Origin: [Flexibacter] sp. ATCC 35208
Lineage (GTDB): Bacteria; Bacteroidota; Bacteroidia; Chitinophagales; Chitinophagaceae
Direction: 5' to 3'
Assembly: GCF_001975825.1 (NCBI RefSeq)
Contig: NZ_MTKN01000004.1
Location: forward strand, 62,001 to 126,000
DNA length: 64,000 nt
The notes beneath the pieces were generated by a model. That model ran no database searches. It saw only the letters and a program-made list of their open reading frames with translations, and had not been told where the DNA came from. The position numbers and the translations under genes were made by a program. This document shows positions 18,081-26,659 of the stretch, one piece after another. Position 1 is the stretch's first letter. Each line of letters starts with the position of its first letter.

Positions 18081-19055
18081 ATGAAGCACCTTGTTTATTT
18101 ATGCTTGCTATTTGTTGCGTTTTCCAGCTCCGCCCAGGAGAAAAAACTGTTAGTCGTAGCCCACGATGGGAGCGGAGATTTCTCCAATATCCAGGATGCG
18201 GTGAATGCCGTACGGGACTTTCAGTATTGGAGAGTGACCATTTTTATAAAGAAAGGAACTTATCATGAGAAACTGGTCATCCCTTCCTGGAAGACGGGGA
18301 TTACGCTGATCGGTGAATCCCGGGATAGTACCATTATTACCAATAGTGATTTTTCAGGGAAACCATATCCCGGTGGTAAAGATATAAATGGAAGGGACAA
18401 GTACAGCACATTTACATCTTATACCGTTTTGGTACAGGGGAATGATGTGATCCTCCGGAATTTAACAATTGTAAATGCAGCTGGTCAGGTAGGACAGGGA
18501 GTCGCACTCCATGTGGAAGGAGACAGGTGTATATTCCGGAATTGTAAATTGCTGGGCAACCAGGATACACTATATGCCGGAAAAGAAGATAGCCGGCAGT
18601 TTTATGATAGTTGTTATATAGAAGGCACTACAGATTTCATATTTGGTGCGGCCACGGTGGTGTTTAAGGATTGCACCATTTTCAGTATCAGGAATTCCTA
18701 TGTCACAGCTGCCTCTACGACCGCCAACCAGCCCTATGGTTTTGTATTCATGCATTGTAACCTGATCGCTGCAGATACGGCTACGAAAGTGTACCTGGGG
18801 CGGCCATGGCGACCTTATGCCGCTACATTGTTTATGGAGTGCACATTGGGTAAACATATCCTGCCTGTGGGCTGGCATAACTGGGATAAGACAGAGAATG
18901 AACAGACCGCCAGATACAGGGAGTATAACAATAATGGCCCGGGAGCCGGCACCAGCCAACGTGTGAGCTGGTCTAAGCAATTGAGTAAGCCGGAGGCGAA
19001 AGCGATTACAATCACTAAAATTCTGAATGCGTGGGATCCAACCGTACGACTTTAG
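18081..19055 (+). CDS. Secreted pectinesterase (CE8)
   Basis: 324 residues with a signal peptide (MKHLVYLCLLFVAFSSSAQ). The right-handed beta-helix fold of carbohydrate esterase family 8 is indicated by the motifs GDFSNIQDAVNA, GQGVALHV (Gln139), GNQDTLYAG (Gln161, catalytic acid Asp162), IEGTTDFIFGAA (nucleophile Asp185) and YLGRPWRPYA (Arg241). The enzyme removes methyl groups from homogalacturonan, which makes it accessible to lyases and hydrolases. It is transcribed away from the sigma gene. The next gene starts inside its last 25 bases, so the two are translationally coupled and probably act on the same pectic substrate. Confidence 0.95.
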   Translation: MKHLVYLCLLFVAFSSSAQEKKLLVVAHDGSGDFSNIQDAVNAVRDFQYWRVTIFIKKGTYHEKLVIPSWKTGITLIGESRDSTIITNSDFSGKPYPGGKDINGRDKYSTFTSYTVLVQGNDVILRNLTIVNAAGQVGQGVALHVEGDRCIFRNCKLLGNQDTLYAGKEDSRQFYDSCYIEGTTDFIFGAATVVFKDCTIFSIRNSYVTAASTTANQPYGFVFMHCNLIAADTATKVYLGRPWRPYAATLFMECTLGKHILPVGWHNWDKTENEQTARYREYNNNGPGAGTSQRVSWSKQLSKPEAKAITITKILNAWDPTVRL

Positions 19056-20524
19056 TTATAATTTTTTTATTAGGAATGCAAGGCGTGTTTGCGCAAAGCC
19101 CCTTGCAGCGTTATGTACACCAGTTCAATGCTGTAGACAGTGAAACCGTGCAGAACTATGTGAATAATGCACAGGCTTATGAATGGTTGAATAAAAACAT
19201 TCCTTTGCTGGAATGTCCGGATAGCATTATTGAAAAGACCTATTACTACCGCTGGTGGACATTTAGAAAACACCTGAAAGAGACGCCGGATGGGTTCATA
19301 TTTACTGAATTTATCTTACCGGTAAAACATGCAGGCAGGTACAATGCGCTGAGTTGTGCCTTAGGGCATCACATCAATGAAGGCCGGTGGCTGAGAGATA
19401 CTCAGTACATCAACCAGGATATCCGCTATTGGTTTATTGCAGATGCACAGCAAAAGGCGCCGAAGTTTCACCAGTTTAGTAGTTGGGCGGAATGGGCAGT
19501 GTATGAAAACATCAAAGTAAGCGGAGACCCTGCATTGGCAATAGATCTGCTCCCATATATGGATGCGGATTATCATTTATGGGAAAAGGAAAGGCGCCTT
19601 CCTGATGGACTCTTCTGGCAGTTTGATGTAAAAGATGGTATGGAAGAATCTATCAGTGGTAGCAGGAAAGAGAAAAATATCCGCCCTACCATTAACAGCT
19701 ACATGTATGGCAATGCGGTGGCGATGGCAGCCATGGCAAAGCTGGCACACAATGACACGCTGTTTAAAAAATACGTAGCTGATGTAGCAAAAATAAAATC
19801 ATTGACACAAGATAGTATGTGGGATAGCAAAGCTGATTTTTTTAAAGTCCGCCTGGCAAAAGGAGGATTGTCAGATGCGCGTGAAGAAATCGGTTTTATC
19901 CCCTGGTATTTTAATTTGCCCGACGATCAGGCATTCTATGCCCGTGCTTGGCAGCAATTGATCGATACAACCGGTTTTAATGCACCCTGGGGTATTACAA
20001 CAGCAGAGAGAAGACATCCTGCTTTTCGTAGTCATGGTACGGGTGGCTGTGAATGGGATGGCGCGTTGTGGCCGTTTGCCACTACTCAGACCTTGAAAGC
20101 CTTATCCAATCTGCTCCGTGATTATCATTATAAAGGCGGCATGACGCCCGCTATTTACTATGAGATGCTAAGGACCTATGCCCGTTCTCATCAGAAAAAC
20201 GGACAGCCTTACCTGGGAGAGTACCAGGATGAAAAGAACGGATATTGGTTAAAGGGAGATAATCCCCGTAGTAGTTATTACAATCATTCCGGTTTCTGTG
20301 ATCTCGTCATTAATGACCTGATAGGTATCCGGCCATCATTAGATAATAAAGTAACCATCGATCCGATGGTGCCATGGAAATGGTTTCAGCTATCCAATAT
20401 TCCTTATCATGGTCACCTGATCACAATCAACTGGAATTACAAAAGCAAAGGATTCATCATATTTGTAGATAATGTAGAAAAATACAGGGGCAAAAAGCTG
20501 AAATCCGTAATGCTGGCACTCTAA
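19031..20524 (+). CDS. MGH1-like (alpha/alpha)6-barrel glycoside hydrolase, secreted
   Basis: 497 residues. The start is a GTG at 19031, which yields a clean signal peptide (GSNRTTLVIIFLLGMQGVFAQ) and overlaps the pectinesterase by 25 bp; no in-frame ATG precedes the signal. The mature part reads as an (alpha/alpha)6 barrel: TYYYRWWTFRKHL, FTEFILPVKHAGRYNALSCALGHH, PDGLFWQFDVKDGMEESISGS, RPTINSYMYGNAVAM, GGCEWDGALWPFATTQTL and GEYQDEKNGYWLKGDNPRSS. This matches the mannosylglycerate-hydrolase-like (MGH1-type, GH63-related) group as I remember it; acidic residues in DGMEES and CEWDG are candidate catalytic residues. Coupling to a pectinesterase points to a pectin side-chain glycosidase. The specific reaction is unknown. 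Confidence 0.75.
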   Translation: MGSNRTTLVIIFLLGMQGVFAQSPLQRYVHQFNAVDSETVQNYVNNAQAYEWLNKNIPLLECPDSIIEKTYYYRWWTFRKHLKETPDGFIFTEFILPVKHAGRYNALSCALGHHINEGRWLRDTQYINQDIRYWFIADAQQKAPKFHQFSSWAEWAVYENIKVSGDPALAIDLLPYMDADYHLWEKERRLPDGLFWQFDVKDGMEESISGSRKEKNIRPTINSYMYGNAVAMAAMAKLAHNDTLFKKYVADVAKIKSLTQDSMWDSKADFFKVRLAKGGLSDAREEIGFIPWYFNLPDDQAFYARAWQQLIDTTGFNAPWGITTAERRHPAFRSHGTGGCEWDGALWPFATTQTLKALSNLLRDYHYKGGMTPAIYYEMLRTYARSHQKNGQPYLGEYQDEKNGYWLKGDNPRSSYYNHSGFCDLVINDLIGIRPSLDNKVTIDPMVPWKWFQLSNIPYHGHLITINWNYKSKGFIIFVDNVEKYRGKKLKSVMLAL

Positions 20525-20546
20525 GCCGGCCGCAGGCCTACGCCCG

Positions 20547-20584
20547 GAACGGGGCACTTCTGCGAAGGCGGAAGTGCCCCGTTC
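20547..20584 (+). terminator. Long stem-loop after the glycosidase gene
   Basis: A perfect 14-bp inverted repeat, GAACGGGGCACTTC (20547-20560) and GAAGTGCCCCGTTC (20571-20584), with a 10-nt loop, lies 22 bp after the stop. It lacks a T tract, so it may protect the mRNA end or stop transcription only partly. It separates the pectinesterase pair from the GH3 gene. Confidence 0.55.
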
Positions 20585-20669
20585 TGCAATTACCTAACTT
20601 TTATCATGATAAGACCAATCGCATTTTTGTATCTTCGCCACTCTGATACGAACAAAAAACACACATGTT

Positions 20670-22961
20670 ATGAACAGCCGTAAACGAATCCTTACCGGCT
20701 TGCTGGCGTTAAGCATAGCAGGCGGTACAACAACTGCACAGACTAAGACAAATCAGAATGGTAAACAGGCGTTTATTAATAACCTGATCAAAAAAATGAC
20801 GCTGGAGGAGAAAATCGGGCAATTAAACCTTCTCACCAGCGAAATGGACGTAACCGGCCCGTTTATGAATGCGGGATATAAAAAAGACATCGAAGACGGC
20901 CGCTGTGGCTCCATCTTCAATGCGTACACTCCTCAGTACACCCGCCAGTTACAGGACATGGCAATGAAAACCCGTCTTAAGATTCCTTTATTATTCGGAT
21001 ATGACGTAATTCATGGTCACAAGACCATCTTCCCTATTCCATTGGGAGAAGCCTGTACCTGGGATATGGCCCTCATGGAAAAGAGCGCCCGCATTGCTGC
21101 TGTAGAAGCCAGCGCGGACGGTCTGCAATGGACGTACTCTCCAATGGTGGACATTGCACGTGACCCCCGCTGGGGACGTGTAGCCGAAGGAGTAGGTGAA
21201 GACACCTGGTACGGCGTACAGGTAGCCAAAGCAAAAGTAAAAGGCTATCAGGGTACCGACCTCTCTCTGAACAATACCATTCTGGCCTGTGTAAAACACT
21301 TTGCCCTCTATGGTGCTGTGGAAGCCGGTCGTGACTACAACACTGTAGACATGAGCCGCCAGAAAATGTACGAGTACTACCTGCCTCCTTACAAAGCTGC
21401 TGTAGATGCAGGTGTAGCGACTGTGATGACTTCCTTCAACGAAGTAGACGGTATCCCTGCTACTGGCAACAAATGGCTGATGACCGACCTGCTGCGCAGG
21501 CAATGGGGCTTCAAAGGCTTTGTCGTGACAGACTACACGGCTATTAATGAAATGATGGCACATGGTGTAGGTGATGAATACAAGGTAGGCGAACTGGCAC
21601 TGAATGCCGGTGTAGACATGGATATGCAGGGTAGCGTATATACCAGGCAGCTGGCAAAGCTGGTGGCCGATAAAAAGATCACCATGGCACAGGTTGATAC
21701 CTGCGTATACCGTATTCTCTCTGCTAAATATGATCTGGGCCTCTTCAAAGACCCCTATTTATATTGCGACAACGAAAGACCTGCCAAAGAGATCCTGACG
21801 CCTGAAAACCGTGCTACCGCCCGCGAAATCGGCGCCCGCTCTATCGTGCTCCTGAAAAACCAGCAGGAACTGCTGCCACTGAAGAAAGGGGCGAAAATTG
21901 CCCTGATCGGCCCGCTGGCAGACAGCAAACGTGATATGATCGGTAACTGGTCCGCAGCTGGTGATTATACCAAATCAATCACCCTGCTGGAAGGTATCAA
22001 ACAGAAACTCGGAGGTGCAGGTAATGTCACTTACCTGCGTGGAGCACACTATACAAACGATACAACGCTGCTGAAAAGAGCATTGCAGAAAGCTGTGCTG
22101 ACAGCCGAAGATACAGCCAACAGCGCAGGTATGCTGGCTGAAGCTGTTGCCCTGGCACAGCAATCAGACATCGTGGTACTGGCTCTGGGTGAATCATATG
22201 GTATGAGTGGTGAAGCTGCCAGCCGTTCTAACATCAGCATTCCTGAAAACCAGGAAAAACTGCTGAGAGCTGTATATGCTACCGGCAAACCAGTAGTTCT
22301 GGTGCTGATGAATGGCCGTCCGCTGACCCTGGAATGGGAAGACGCCCACATCCCTGCTATCGTGGAAACATGGTTCCTGGGTACCGAAGCTGGTAACTCC
22401 ATTGCCGACGTACTGTTTGGCGATTACAACCCAGCCGGTAAACTGACTATGACCTTCCCCCGCAGCGTAGGTCAGATCCCTATCTACTACAATCATAAGA
22501 ATACCGGTCGTCCGGAGGATCCAGCCAATAAATATTCCAGCAAATACCTGGATATCACCAATGAACCGCTGTATCCATTTGGTTATGGTCTGAGCTATAC
22601 CAAATTTACTTACGGTCCTGTACAGCTGGATAAAAACCAGCTGAAGCAGTCAGCAACCGGCAATGTGAAAGTAAGTGTAGCAGTGACCAACAGTGGTAAT
22701 TATGATGGGGAAGAGGTAGTACAGCTGTACATTCGTGACAAAGTAGCAAGCGTAACCCGCCCGGTAAAGGAGCTGAAAAACTTCAAAAAGATCTTCCTGA
22801 AGAAAGGAGAAACCCGGACAGTGACCTTTGAACTGAGCGTAAATGACCTGAAATTCTATAATAAAGACCTGAAATATGTGTCTGAACCAGGTGATTTCTC
22901 TGTATTTGTGGGTGGAAACAGCCGCGATACACAGTCTGCAGACTTCGCATTAGTACCTTAA
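20670..22961 (+). CDS. bglX: Periplasmic beta-glucosidase, GH3 (BglX type)
   Basis: 763 residues with a signal peptide (to about TTTAQTK). Domain order is the GH3 N-terminal TIM barrel (LLFGYDVIHGHKTIFPIPLG; DIARDPRWGR; VKHF), with nucleophile Asp288 in GFVVTDYTAINE, the GH3 C-terminal alpha/beta sandwich (SIVLLKNQQELLPLKK, GEAASRSNISIPENQ; the Glu in SGEAASR is a candidate acid/base), and a fibronectin-III-like end (VAVTNSGNYDGEEVVQLYIRD). Length and layout equal BglX of other bacteria. It releases terminal beta-linked glucose or a related sugar in the periplasm. It is monocistronic, with a strong terminator right after. Confidence 0.95.
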   Translation: MNSRKRILTGLLALSIAGGTTTAQTKTNQNGKQAFINNLIKKMTLEEKIGQLNLLTSEMDVTGPFMNAGYKKDIEDGRCGSIFNAYTPQYTRQLQDMAMKTRLKIPLLFGYDVIHGHKTIFPIPLGEACTWDMALMEKSARIAAVEASADGLQWTYSPMVDIARDPRWGRVAEGVGEDTWYGVQVAKAKVKGYQGTDLSLNNTILACVKHFALYGAVEAGRDYNTVDMSRQKMYEYYLPPYKAAVDAGVATVMTSFNEVDGIPATGNKWLMTDLLRRQWGFKGFVVTDYTAINEMMAHGVGDEYKVGELALNAGVDMDMQGSVYTRQLAKLVADKKITMAQVDTCVYRILSAKYDLGLFKDPYLYCDNERPAKEILTPENRATAREIGARSIVLLKNQQELLPLKKGAKIALIGPLADSKRDMIGNWSAAGDYTKSITLLEGIKQKLGGAGNVTYLRGAHYTNDTTLLKRALQKAVLTAEDTANSAGMLAEAVALAQQSDIVVLALGESYGMSGEAASRSNISIPENQEKLLRAVYATGKPVVLVLMNGRPLTLEWEDAHIPAIVETWFLGTEAGNSIADVLFGDYNPAGKLTMTFPRSVGQIPIYYNHKNTGRPEDPANKYSSKYLDITNEPLYPFGYGLSYTKFTYGPVQLDKNQLKQSATGNVKVSVAVTNSGNYDGEEVVQLYIRDKVASVTRPVKELKNFKKIFLKKGETRTVTFELSVNDLKFYNKDLKYVSEPGDFSVFVGGNSRDTQSADFALVP

Positions 22962-22983
22962 TACAATATTGACAGGTATAAAA

Positions 22984-23016
22984 AAAGGGCTAGCCATACC
23001 GGCTAGCCCTTTTTTT
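22984..23016 (+). terminator. Intrinsic terminator of the GH3 gene
   Basis: The stem GGGCTAGCC (22987-22995) pairs with GGCTAGCCC (23001-23009), extended by A/T pairs, with a 5-nt loop and a T run to 23016. Confidence 0.92.
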
Positions 23017-23056
23017 ATTCGGGGCTTCTATAGCACTTCCTTAGGTTTTTCCCGGA

Positions 23057-23187
23057 GGTAACCCGCCTATAAGCCGCCTATATCCCGCCCATAAGCCGTA
23101 CATAACCCGCATCTATATAGAGGCGGGTTATGTACGGCTTATGGGCGGCTTAGGTATAGCTTATGTACGGGAAAAGGTCGGGTTACC
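23057..23187. repeat. Large inverted repeat upstream of the his leader
   Basis: The core is a perfect 26-bp inverted repeat (23085-23110 with 23123-23148; the left arm begins CCGCCCATAAGC) around a 12-nt loop that itself contains the palindrome CTATATAG. An outer 9-bp repeat, GGTAACCCG (23057-23065) with CGGGTTACC (23179-23187), encloses it, and short motifs (ATAAGCCG, ACCCGC) recur between the arms. It lies in the 491-base gap between the GH3 gene and hisG, upstream of the his promoter. No coding capacity is seen. It could be a cruciform, a small non-autonomous repeat element or a bidirectional transcription barrier. Confidence 0.8.
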
Positions 23188-23273
23188 CATATGGTTGCCT
23201 TATCTTTGACCTTATCTTTGAAATGATTCAATAACAGCCTTAAAATTTTAATTTTATTTTAAAAAATACTTCC

Positions 23274-23281
23274 TAACTTTG
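23274..23281 (+). promoter_or_regulatory. his promoter -7 element
   Basis: TAACTTTG matches the Bacteroidota -7 consensus TAnnTTTG and stands 20 bp before the leader-peptide ATG. The -33 region is only AT-rich. Two more TATCTTTG copies lie at 23201-23208 and 23213-23220, as part of a 12-bp direct repeat, and might be minor or decoy promoters. Confidence 0.7.
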
Positions 23282-23300
23282 CCCCGTTATAAATTCAAAC

Positions 23301-23354
23301 ATGAACGCAAACGTACATACACATCATCACCATCATTTCTTACCACGCAGGTAG
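23301..23354 (+). CDS. hisL: Histidine operon leader peptide
   Basis: A 17-codon frame reads MNANVHTHHHHHFLPRR and stops at 23352-23354. It has six His codons, five of them consecutive (23322-23336), right after a promoter and before a terminator that precedes hisG. This is the classic layout for attenuation: when charged His-tRNA is short, the ribosome stalls on the His run and an alternative fold prevents termination. It was found by reading the sequence. No annotation was available to confirm it. Confidence 0.93.
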   Translation: MNANVHTHHHHHFLPRR

Positions 23355-23428
23355 GCTGGGATGACTATATGTACTATCAAGATATTAGAACATCATCAGG
23401 GGCTTACCAAACGGTAAGCCCCTTTTTT
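23350..23428 (+). promoter_or_regulatory. his attenuator (antiterminator and terminator)
   Basis: The terminator is the perfect stem GGGGCTTACC (23399-23408) / GGTAAGCCCC (23413-23422) with an AAAC loop and six T. The segment GGTAGGCT (23350-23357), at the end of the leader peptide, can pair with GGCTTACC (23401-23408), including two G-U pairs, and would then block the terminator. GGTA at 23350-23353 can also pair with TACC at 23341-23344, giving the competing early hairpin. Stalling on His codons 23322-23336 would mask that early hairpin and favour read-through into hisG. Confidence 0.82.
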
Positions 23429-23453
23429 GTTTTCACGGAACATTAACAAGAAC

Positions 23454-24308
23454 ATGAAACTGAGAATTGCCATTCAGAAATCAGGACGTTTACACGACGA
23501 TTCCATTAAGCTGTTGAAAGAATGCGGTATCGACATCAATAATGGTGTTAATAAGCTGAAAACAGAAGCCAGTAACTTCCCGCTGGAAGTATTCTTCCTG
23601 CGCGATGATGATATTCCGCAATACGTGGAAGATGGCGTAGCAGACCTGGGCATCGTTGGTGAAAATGTGGTACTGGAAAAGAACCGCCCTGTAACAACAG
23701 TTGAGAAACTGGGTTTTGGCAAATGCCGCCTCTCCCTCGCTGTTTCCAAATCAGTGGAATACAATGGCGTAAAAGACATGGACAAGCTGCGCATCGCGAC
23801 CAGCTACCCGGTGATCCTCGAAAAGTTCCTGCAGGAACATGGCCTGACTGCAGATATTCATGAAATCAGTGGTTCCGTGGAAATCGCTCCCGGCATTGGT
23901 CTGGCAGACGCTATCTGTGACCTGGTAAGCAGTGGTTCCACCCTGTTTATGAACGGTCTGAAAGAAGTAGAAGTGATCCTGAAATCTGAGGCAGTACTGA
24001 TCTCTAACGGTAGTCTCACTCCGGAGCAGCAAGCTATTCTCCGCAAGCTGCAATTCCGCATCCAGGCAGTGAAGAAAGCGAAGAACACCAAGTACATTTT
24101 GCTGAATGCACCAAATGATAAACTGAAAGAAATCATCGCCCTGTTGCCAGGTATGAAGAGTCCCACCGTATTGCCACTGGCAGAAGAAGGTTGGAGTTCC
24201 GTACACTCAGTGCTGAATGAAAATGAATTCTGGGATATCATTGAAAGCCTGAAAGAAGCAGGTGCACAGGGTATACTGGTAGTTCCAATTGAAAAGATGA
24301 TCATTTAA
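23454..24308 (+). CDS. hisG: ATP phosphoribosyltransferase, long form
   Basis: 284 residues from the ATG at 23454 (MKLRIAIQKSGRL). A longer frame begins with a TTG at 23427, but that codon lies in the T tract of the attenuator and is rejected. First and committed step of histidine synthesis: ATP + PRPP to PR-ATP. Motifs: GVADLGIVGENVV (type-2 periplasmic-binding fold) and the PRPP loop around EIAPGIGLADAICDLVSSGSTL. The length and the C-terminal ACT-like part (after ~215; SPTVLPLAEEGWSSVHSVL) show the HisG-long class, which is inhibited by histidine itself and needs no HisZ. First structural gene after the leader. Confidence 0.97.
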   Translation: MKLRIAIQKSGRLHDDSIKLLKECGIDINNGVNKLKTEASNFPLEVFFLRDDDIPQYVEDGVADLGIVGENVVLEKNRPVTTVEKLGFGKCRLSLAVSKSVEYNGVKDMDKLRIATSYPVILEKFLQEHGLTADIHEISGSVEIAPGIGLADAICDLVSSGSTLFMNGLKEVEVILKSEAVLISNGSLTPEQQAILRKLQFRIQAVKKAKNTKYILLNAPNDKLKEIIALLPGMKSPTVLPLAEEGWSSVHSVLNENEFWDIIESLKEAGAQGILVVPIEKMII

Positions 24309-24320
24309 TATCGCTGTCAT

Positions 24321-25595
24321 ATGTTGGTATTCGAATATCCAGAACGTTCACAATGGCCGGAGCTGCTGCGTCGCCCGGTATTTGACAACACTGCACTGGA
24401 AACCAGTGTCGGCAACATCCTCGCGGATGTACGCCAGAATGGAGATGCAGCCGTTCGCAAGTATGCGCAGCAATTTGATAAGGTACAGCTGGATGCACTC
24501 GCAGTCACACCTGCGGAGTTTGCACAGGCAGCTGCTACCCTCGATCCCGCATTGAAAAAAGCCATCTTACAGGCTAAACAAAATATAGAGGTTTTCCACA
24601 AAGCACAGCAGGAATCCGGCAAGGTGATCGAAACCATGCCTGGGGTACAATGCTGGCGCAAACCGGTGGCAATAGAGAAAGTAGGATTATATATTCCGGG
24701 TGGTTCTGCACCGCTGTTTTCTACCATCCTTATGCTCGGTATTCCGGCGATGATAGCAGGATGTAAGGAAATTATTCTCTGCACTCCTTCCAATGCAAAA
24801 GGTGAAGTACACCCTGCAGTGCTGTACACAGCAGAGCAGATTGGATTGGACCGCGTATATAAGATAGGCGGTGTGCAGGCGATTGCTGCCATGGCATATG
24901 GTACAGAAAGCATTCCCCGTGTACACAAGATCTTTGGTCCGGGCAATCAATATGTAACCTGTGCAAAACAGCTCATCAACAAAGATGGTGTAGCCATCGA
25001 TATGCCGGCTGGACCTTCGGAAGTAGCAGTACTGGCAGATGAAACCTGTGTACCTGCTTTCGTAGCGGCCGATCTGTTGTCACAGGCAGAACACGGCCCT
25101 GATAGCCAGGTATTGCTGGTGACCACCACTGCTGATATTATCAAACCTGTACAGGAACAGGTAGCTGCGCAGCTGGCGCAATTACCACGCAAAGATATCG
25201 CTGCAAAAGCATTGGAAAACAGCCGTATCATACTGGTCCGTGACAATGAAGAAGCGATGGCACTGCTGAATGAATATGCACCAGAGCACCTGATCGTGGC
25301 CTGCAAAGATGATATCTCCATTGCAGATGCGGTGGTGAATGCCGGTTCTGTATTCCTGGGTAACTATTCTCCTGAGAGCGCCGGCGACTATGCTTCGGGT
25401 ACCAACCATACATTGCCTACGAATGGTTATGCCACTGCTTACAGTGGTGTATCGCTGGATAGCTTCGTCAAGAAGATCACCTACCAGCGCCTGACCAAAG
25501 AAGGCTTGCAAAATATAGGTAGTACCATCGAAATCATGGCTGCGGCAGAAGGGTTGGATGCACACAAGAATGCGGTGACCCTCCGTCTGAAATAA
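24321..25595 (+). CDS. hisD: Histidinol dehydrogenase
   Basis: 424 residues, the usual length. It oxidises histidinol to histidine in two NAD-dependent steps with a bound zinc. Family motifs: VGLYIPGGSAPLFSTILMLGIPA, RVYKIGGVQAIAAMAYGTE, KIFGPGNQYVT, DMPAGPSEVAVLAD, DLLSQAEHGPDSQ (metal-binding Gln/His) and YAPEHL; the C-terminal zinc His is expected in the GLDAHKNAV segment. It starts 12 bp after hisG and is followed by hisC after 14 bp, so it belongs to the his leader transcript. Confidence 0.97.
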   Translation: MLVFEYPERSQWPELLRRPVFDNTALETSVGNILADVRQNGDAAVRKYAQQFDKVQLDALAVTPAEFAQAAATLDPALKKAILQAKQNIEVFHKAQQESGKVIETMPGVQCWRKPVAIEKVGLYIPGGSAPLFSTILMLGIPAMIAGCKEIILCTPSNAKGEVHPAVLYTAEQIGLDRVYKIGGVQAIAAMAYGTESIPRVHKIFGPGNQYVTCAKQLINKDGVAIDMPAGPSEVAVLADETCVPAFVAADLLSQAEHGPDSQVLLVTTTADIIKPVQEQVAAQLAQLPRKDIAAKALENSRIILVRDNEEAMALLNEYAPEHLIVACKDDISIADAVVNAGSVFLGNYSPESAGDYASGTNHTLPTNGYATAYSGVSLDSFVKKITYQRLTKEGLQNIGSTIEIMAAAEGLDAHKNAVTLRLK

Positions 25596-25609
25596 TTTAA
25601 TCTTATCGT

Positions 25610-26659
25610 ATGTTCGATTTAAATAGCTTATTACGCGACAACATAAAACGCCTCGTTCCTTATTCTACAGCGAGAGATGAGTTCAAAGGCGAAGCATCCA
25701 TTTTCCTGGATGCAAATGAAAATAGTTATGGTTCACCATTGCCGGTGAATTATAACCGTTATCCTGATCCGATGCAGTGGAAGGTGAAGTACAAACTGGC
25801 GGAGATCAAGGGTGTACCCCCACAGAATATTTTCCTGGGAAATGGGAGTGATGAAGTGATCGATGTATTGTATCGTTCCTTCTGCCGTCCCGGAATTGAT
25901 AATGTAGTACTGTTTCCGCCTACCTATGGTATGTATGAAGTGAGTGCGAATATCAATGATGTGATCGTACGTAAAGTATCTCTTACACCTGATACTTTCC
26001 AGATAGATATGCCGGCGTTGCAGGAAGCAGTGGATGAGCATACAAAACTGATCTTTATCTGTTCTCCAAACAACCCTACAGGTAATTCCATTGACCGTTC
26101 AGATATCGAAATGATCCTGAACAATTTTGATGGTATTGTAGTGGTAGATGAGGCGTATATCAACTATGCACGTCAGAAAACTTTTATCTCTGAGCTGACT
26201 GAATATCCAAATCTCGTAGTGATGCAAACACTCTCCAAAGCATGGGGACTGGCAGCACTGCGCGTAGGGATGGCGTTTGCAGGAGAAGATATTATCAATG
26301 TGCTGAACAAAGTAAAAGCACCTTACAACATTAACCAGTCTGCACAGGATCTCGTACTAGAAGCACTGAACAATATCGGTCAGGTGAATGACTGGATCAA
26401 AGATGCAGTTGTAGAAAGAGATAAACTCGCAGCTGCGCTGGAAGGATTGCCACAGGTAGAGTATATCTATCCAAGTGATGCGAACTTCCTGCTGGCGAAG
26501 ACCACAGATGCAAAGGGTATTTACAATAACCTGGTTGAGCAGGGCATCATTGTACGTGATCGTTCAAAGGTAGAATTGTGTGGAGGCTGCCTGCGTATTA
26601 CAGTAGGTACGCCGGAAGAGAATGTGACATTGGTAAATGCTATAAATAATTTCAAATAA
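25610..26659 (+). CDS. hisC: Histidinol-phosphate aminotransferase
   Basis: 349 residues, fold-type I PLP enzyme. It converts imidazole acetol phosphate and glutamate to histidinol phosphate. Motifs: [11 protein letters not shown] near the N-terminus, [39 protein letters not shown] (Asp/Tyr contact PLP), the Schiff-base Lys210 in [14 protein letters not shown], and the closing [11 protein letters not shown]. Its stop overlaps the hisB start (TAATG), a sign of translational coupling. Such enzymes sometimes also serve aromatic amino acids; nothing here decides this. Confidence 0.97.
   Translation: MFDLNSLLRDNIKRLVPYSTARDEFKGEASIFLDANENSYGSPLPVNYNRYPDPMQWKVKYKLAEIKGVPPQNIFLGNGSDEVIDVLYRSFCRPGIDNVVLFPPTYGMYEVSANINDVIVRKVSLTPDTFQIDMPALQEAVDEHTKLIFICSPNNPTGNSIDRSDIEMILNNFDGIVVVDEAYINYARQKTFISELTEYPNLVVMQTLSKAWGLAALRVGMAFAGEDIINVLNKVKAPYNINQSAQDLVLEALNNIGQVNDWIKDAVVERDKLAAALEGLPQVEYIYPSDANFLLAKTTDAKGIYNNLVEQGIIVRDRSKVELCGGCLRITVGTPEENVTLVNAINNFK

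Noticed and set aside
23427..23453. Upstream TTG start for hisG
   Set aside because: It lies in the T tract of the attenuator and adds nine residues foreign to HisG; the ATG at 23454 opens the conserved protein.
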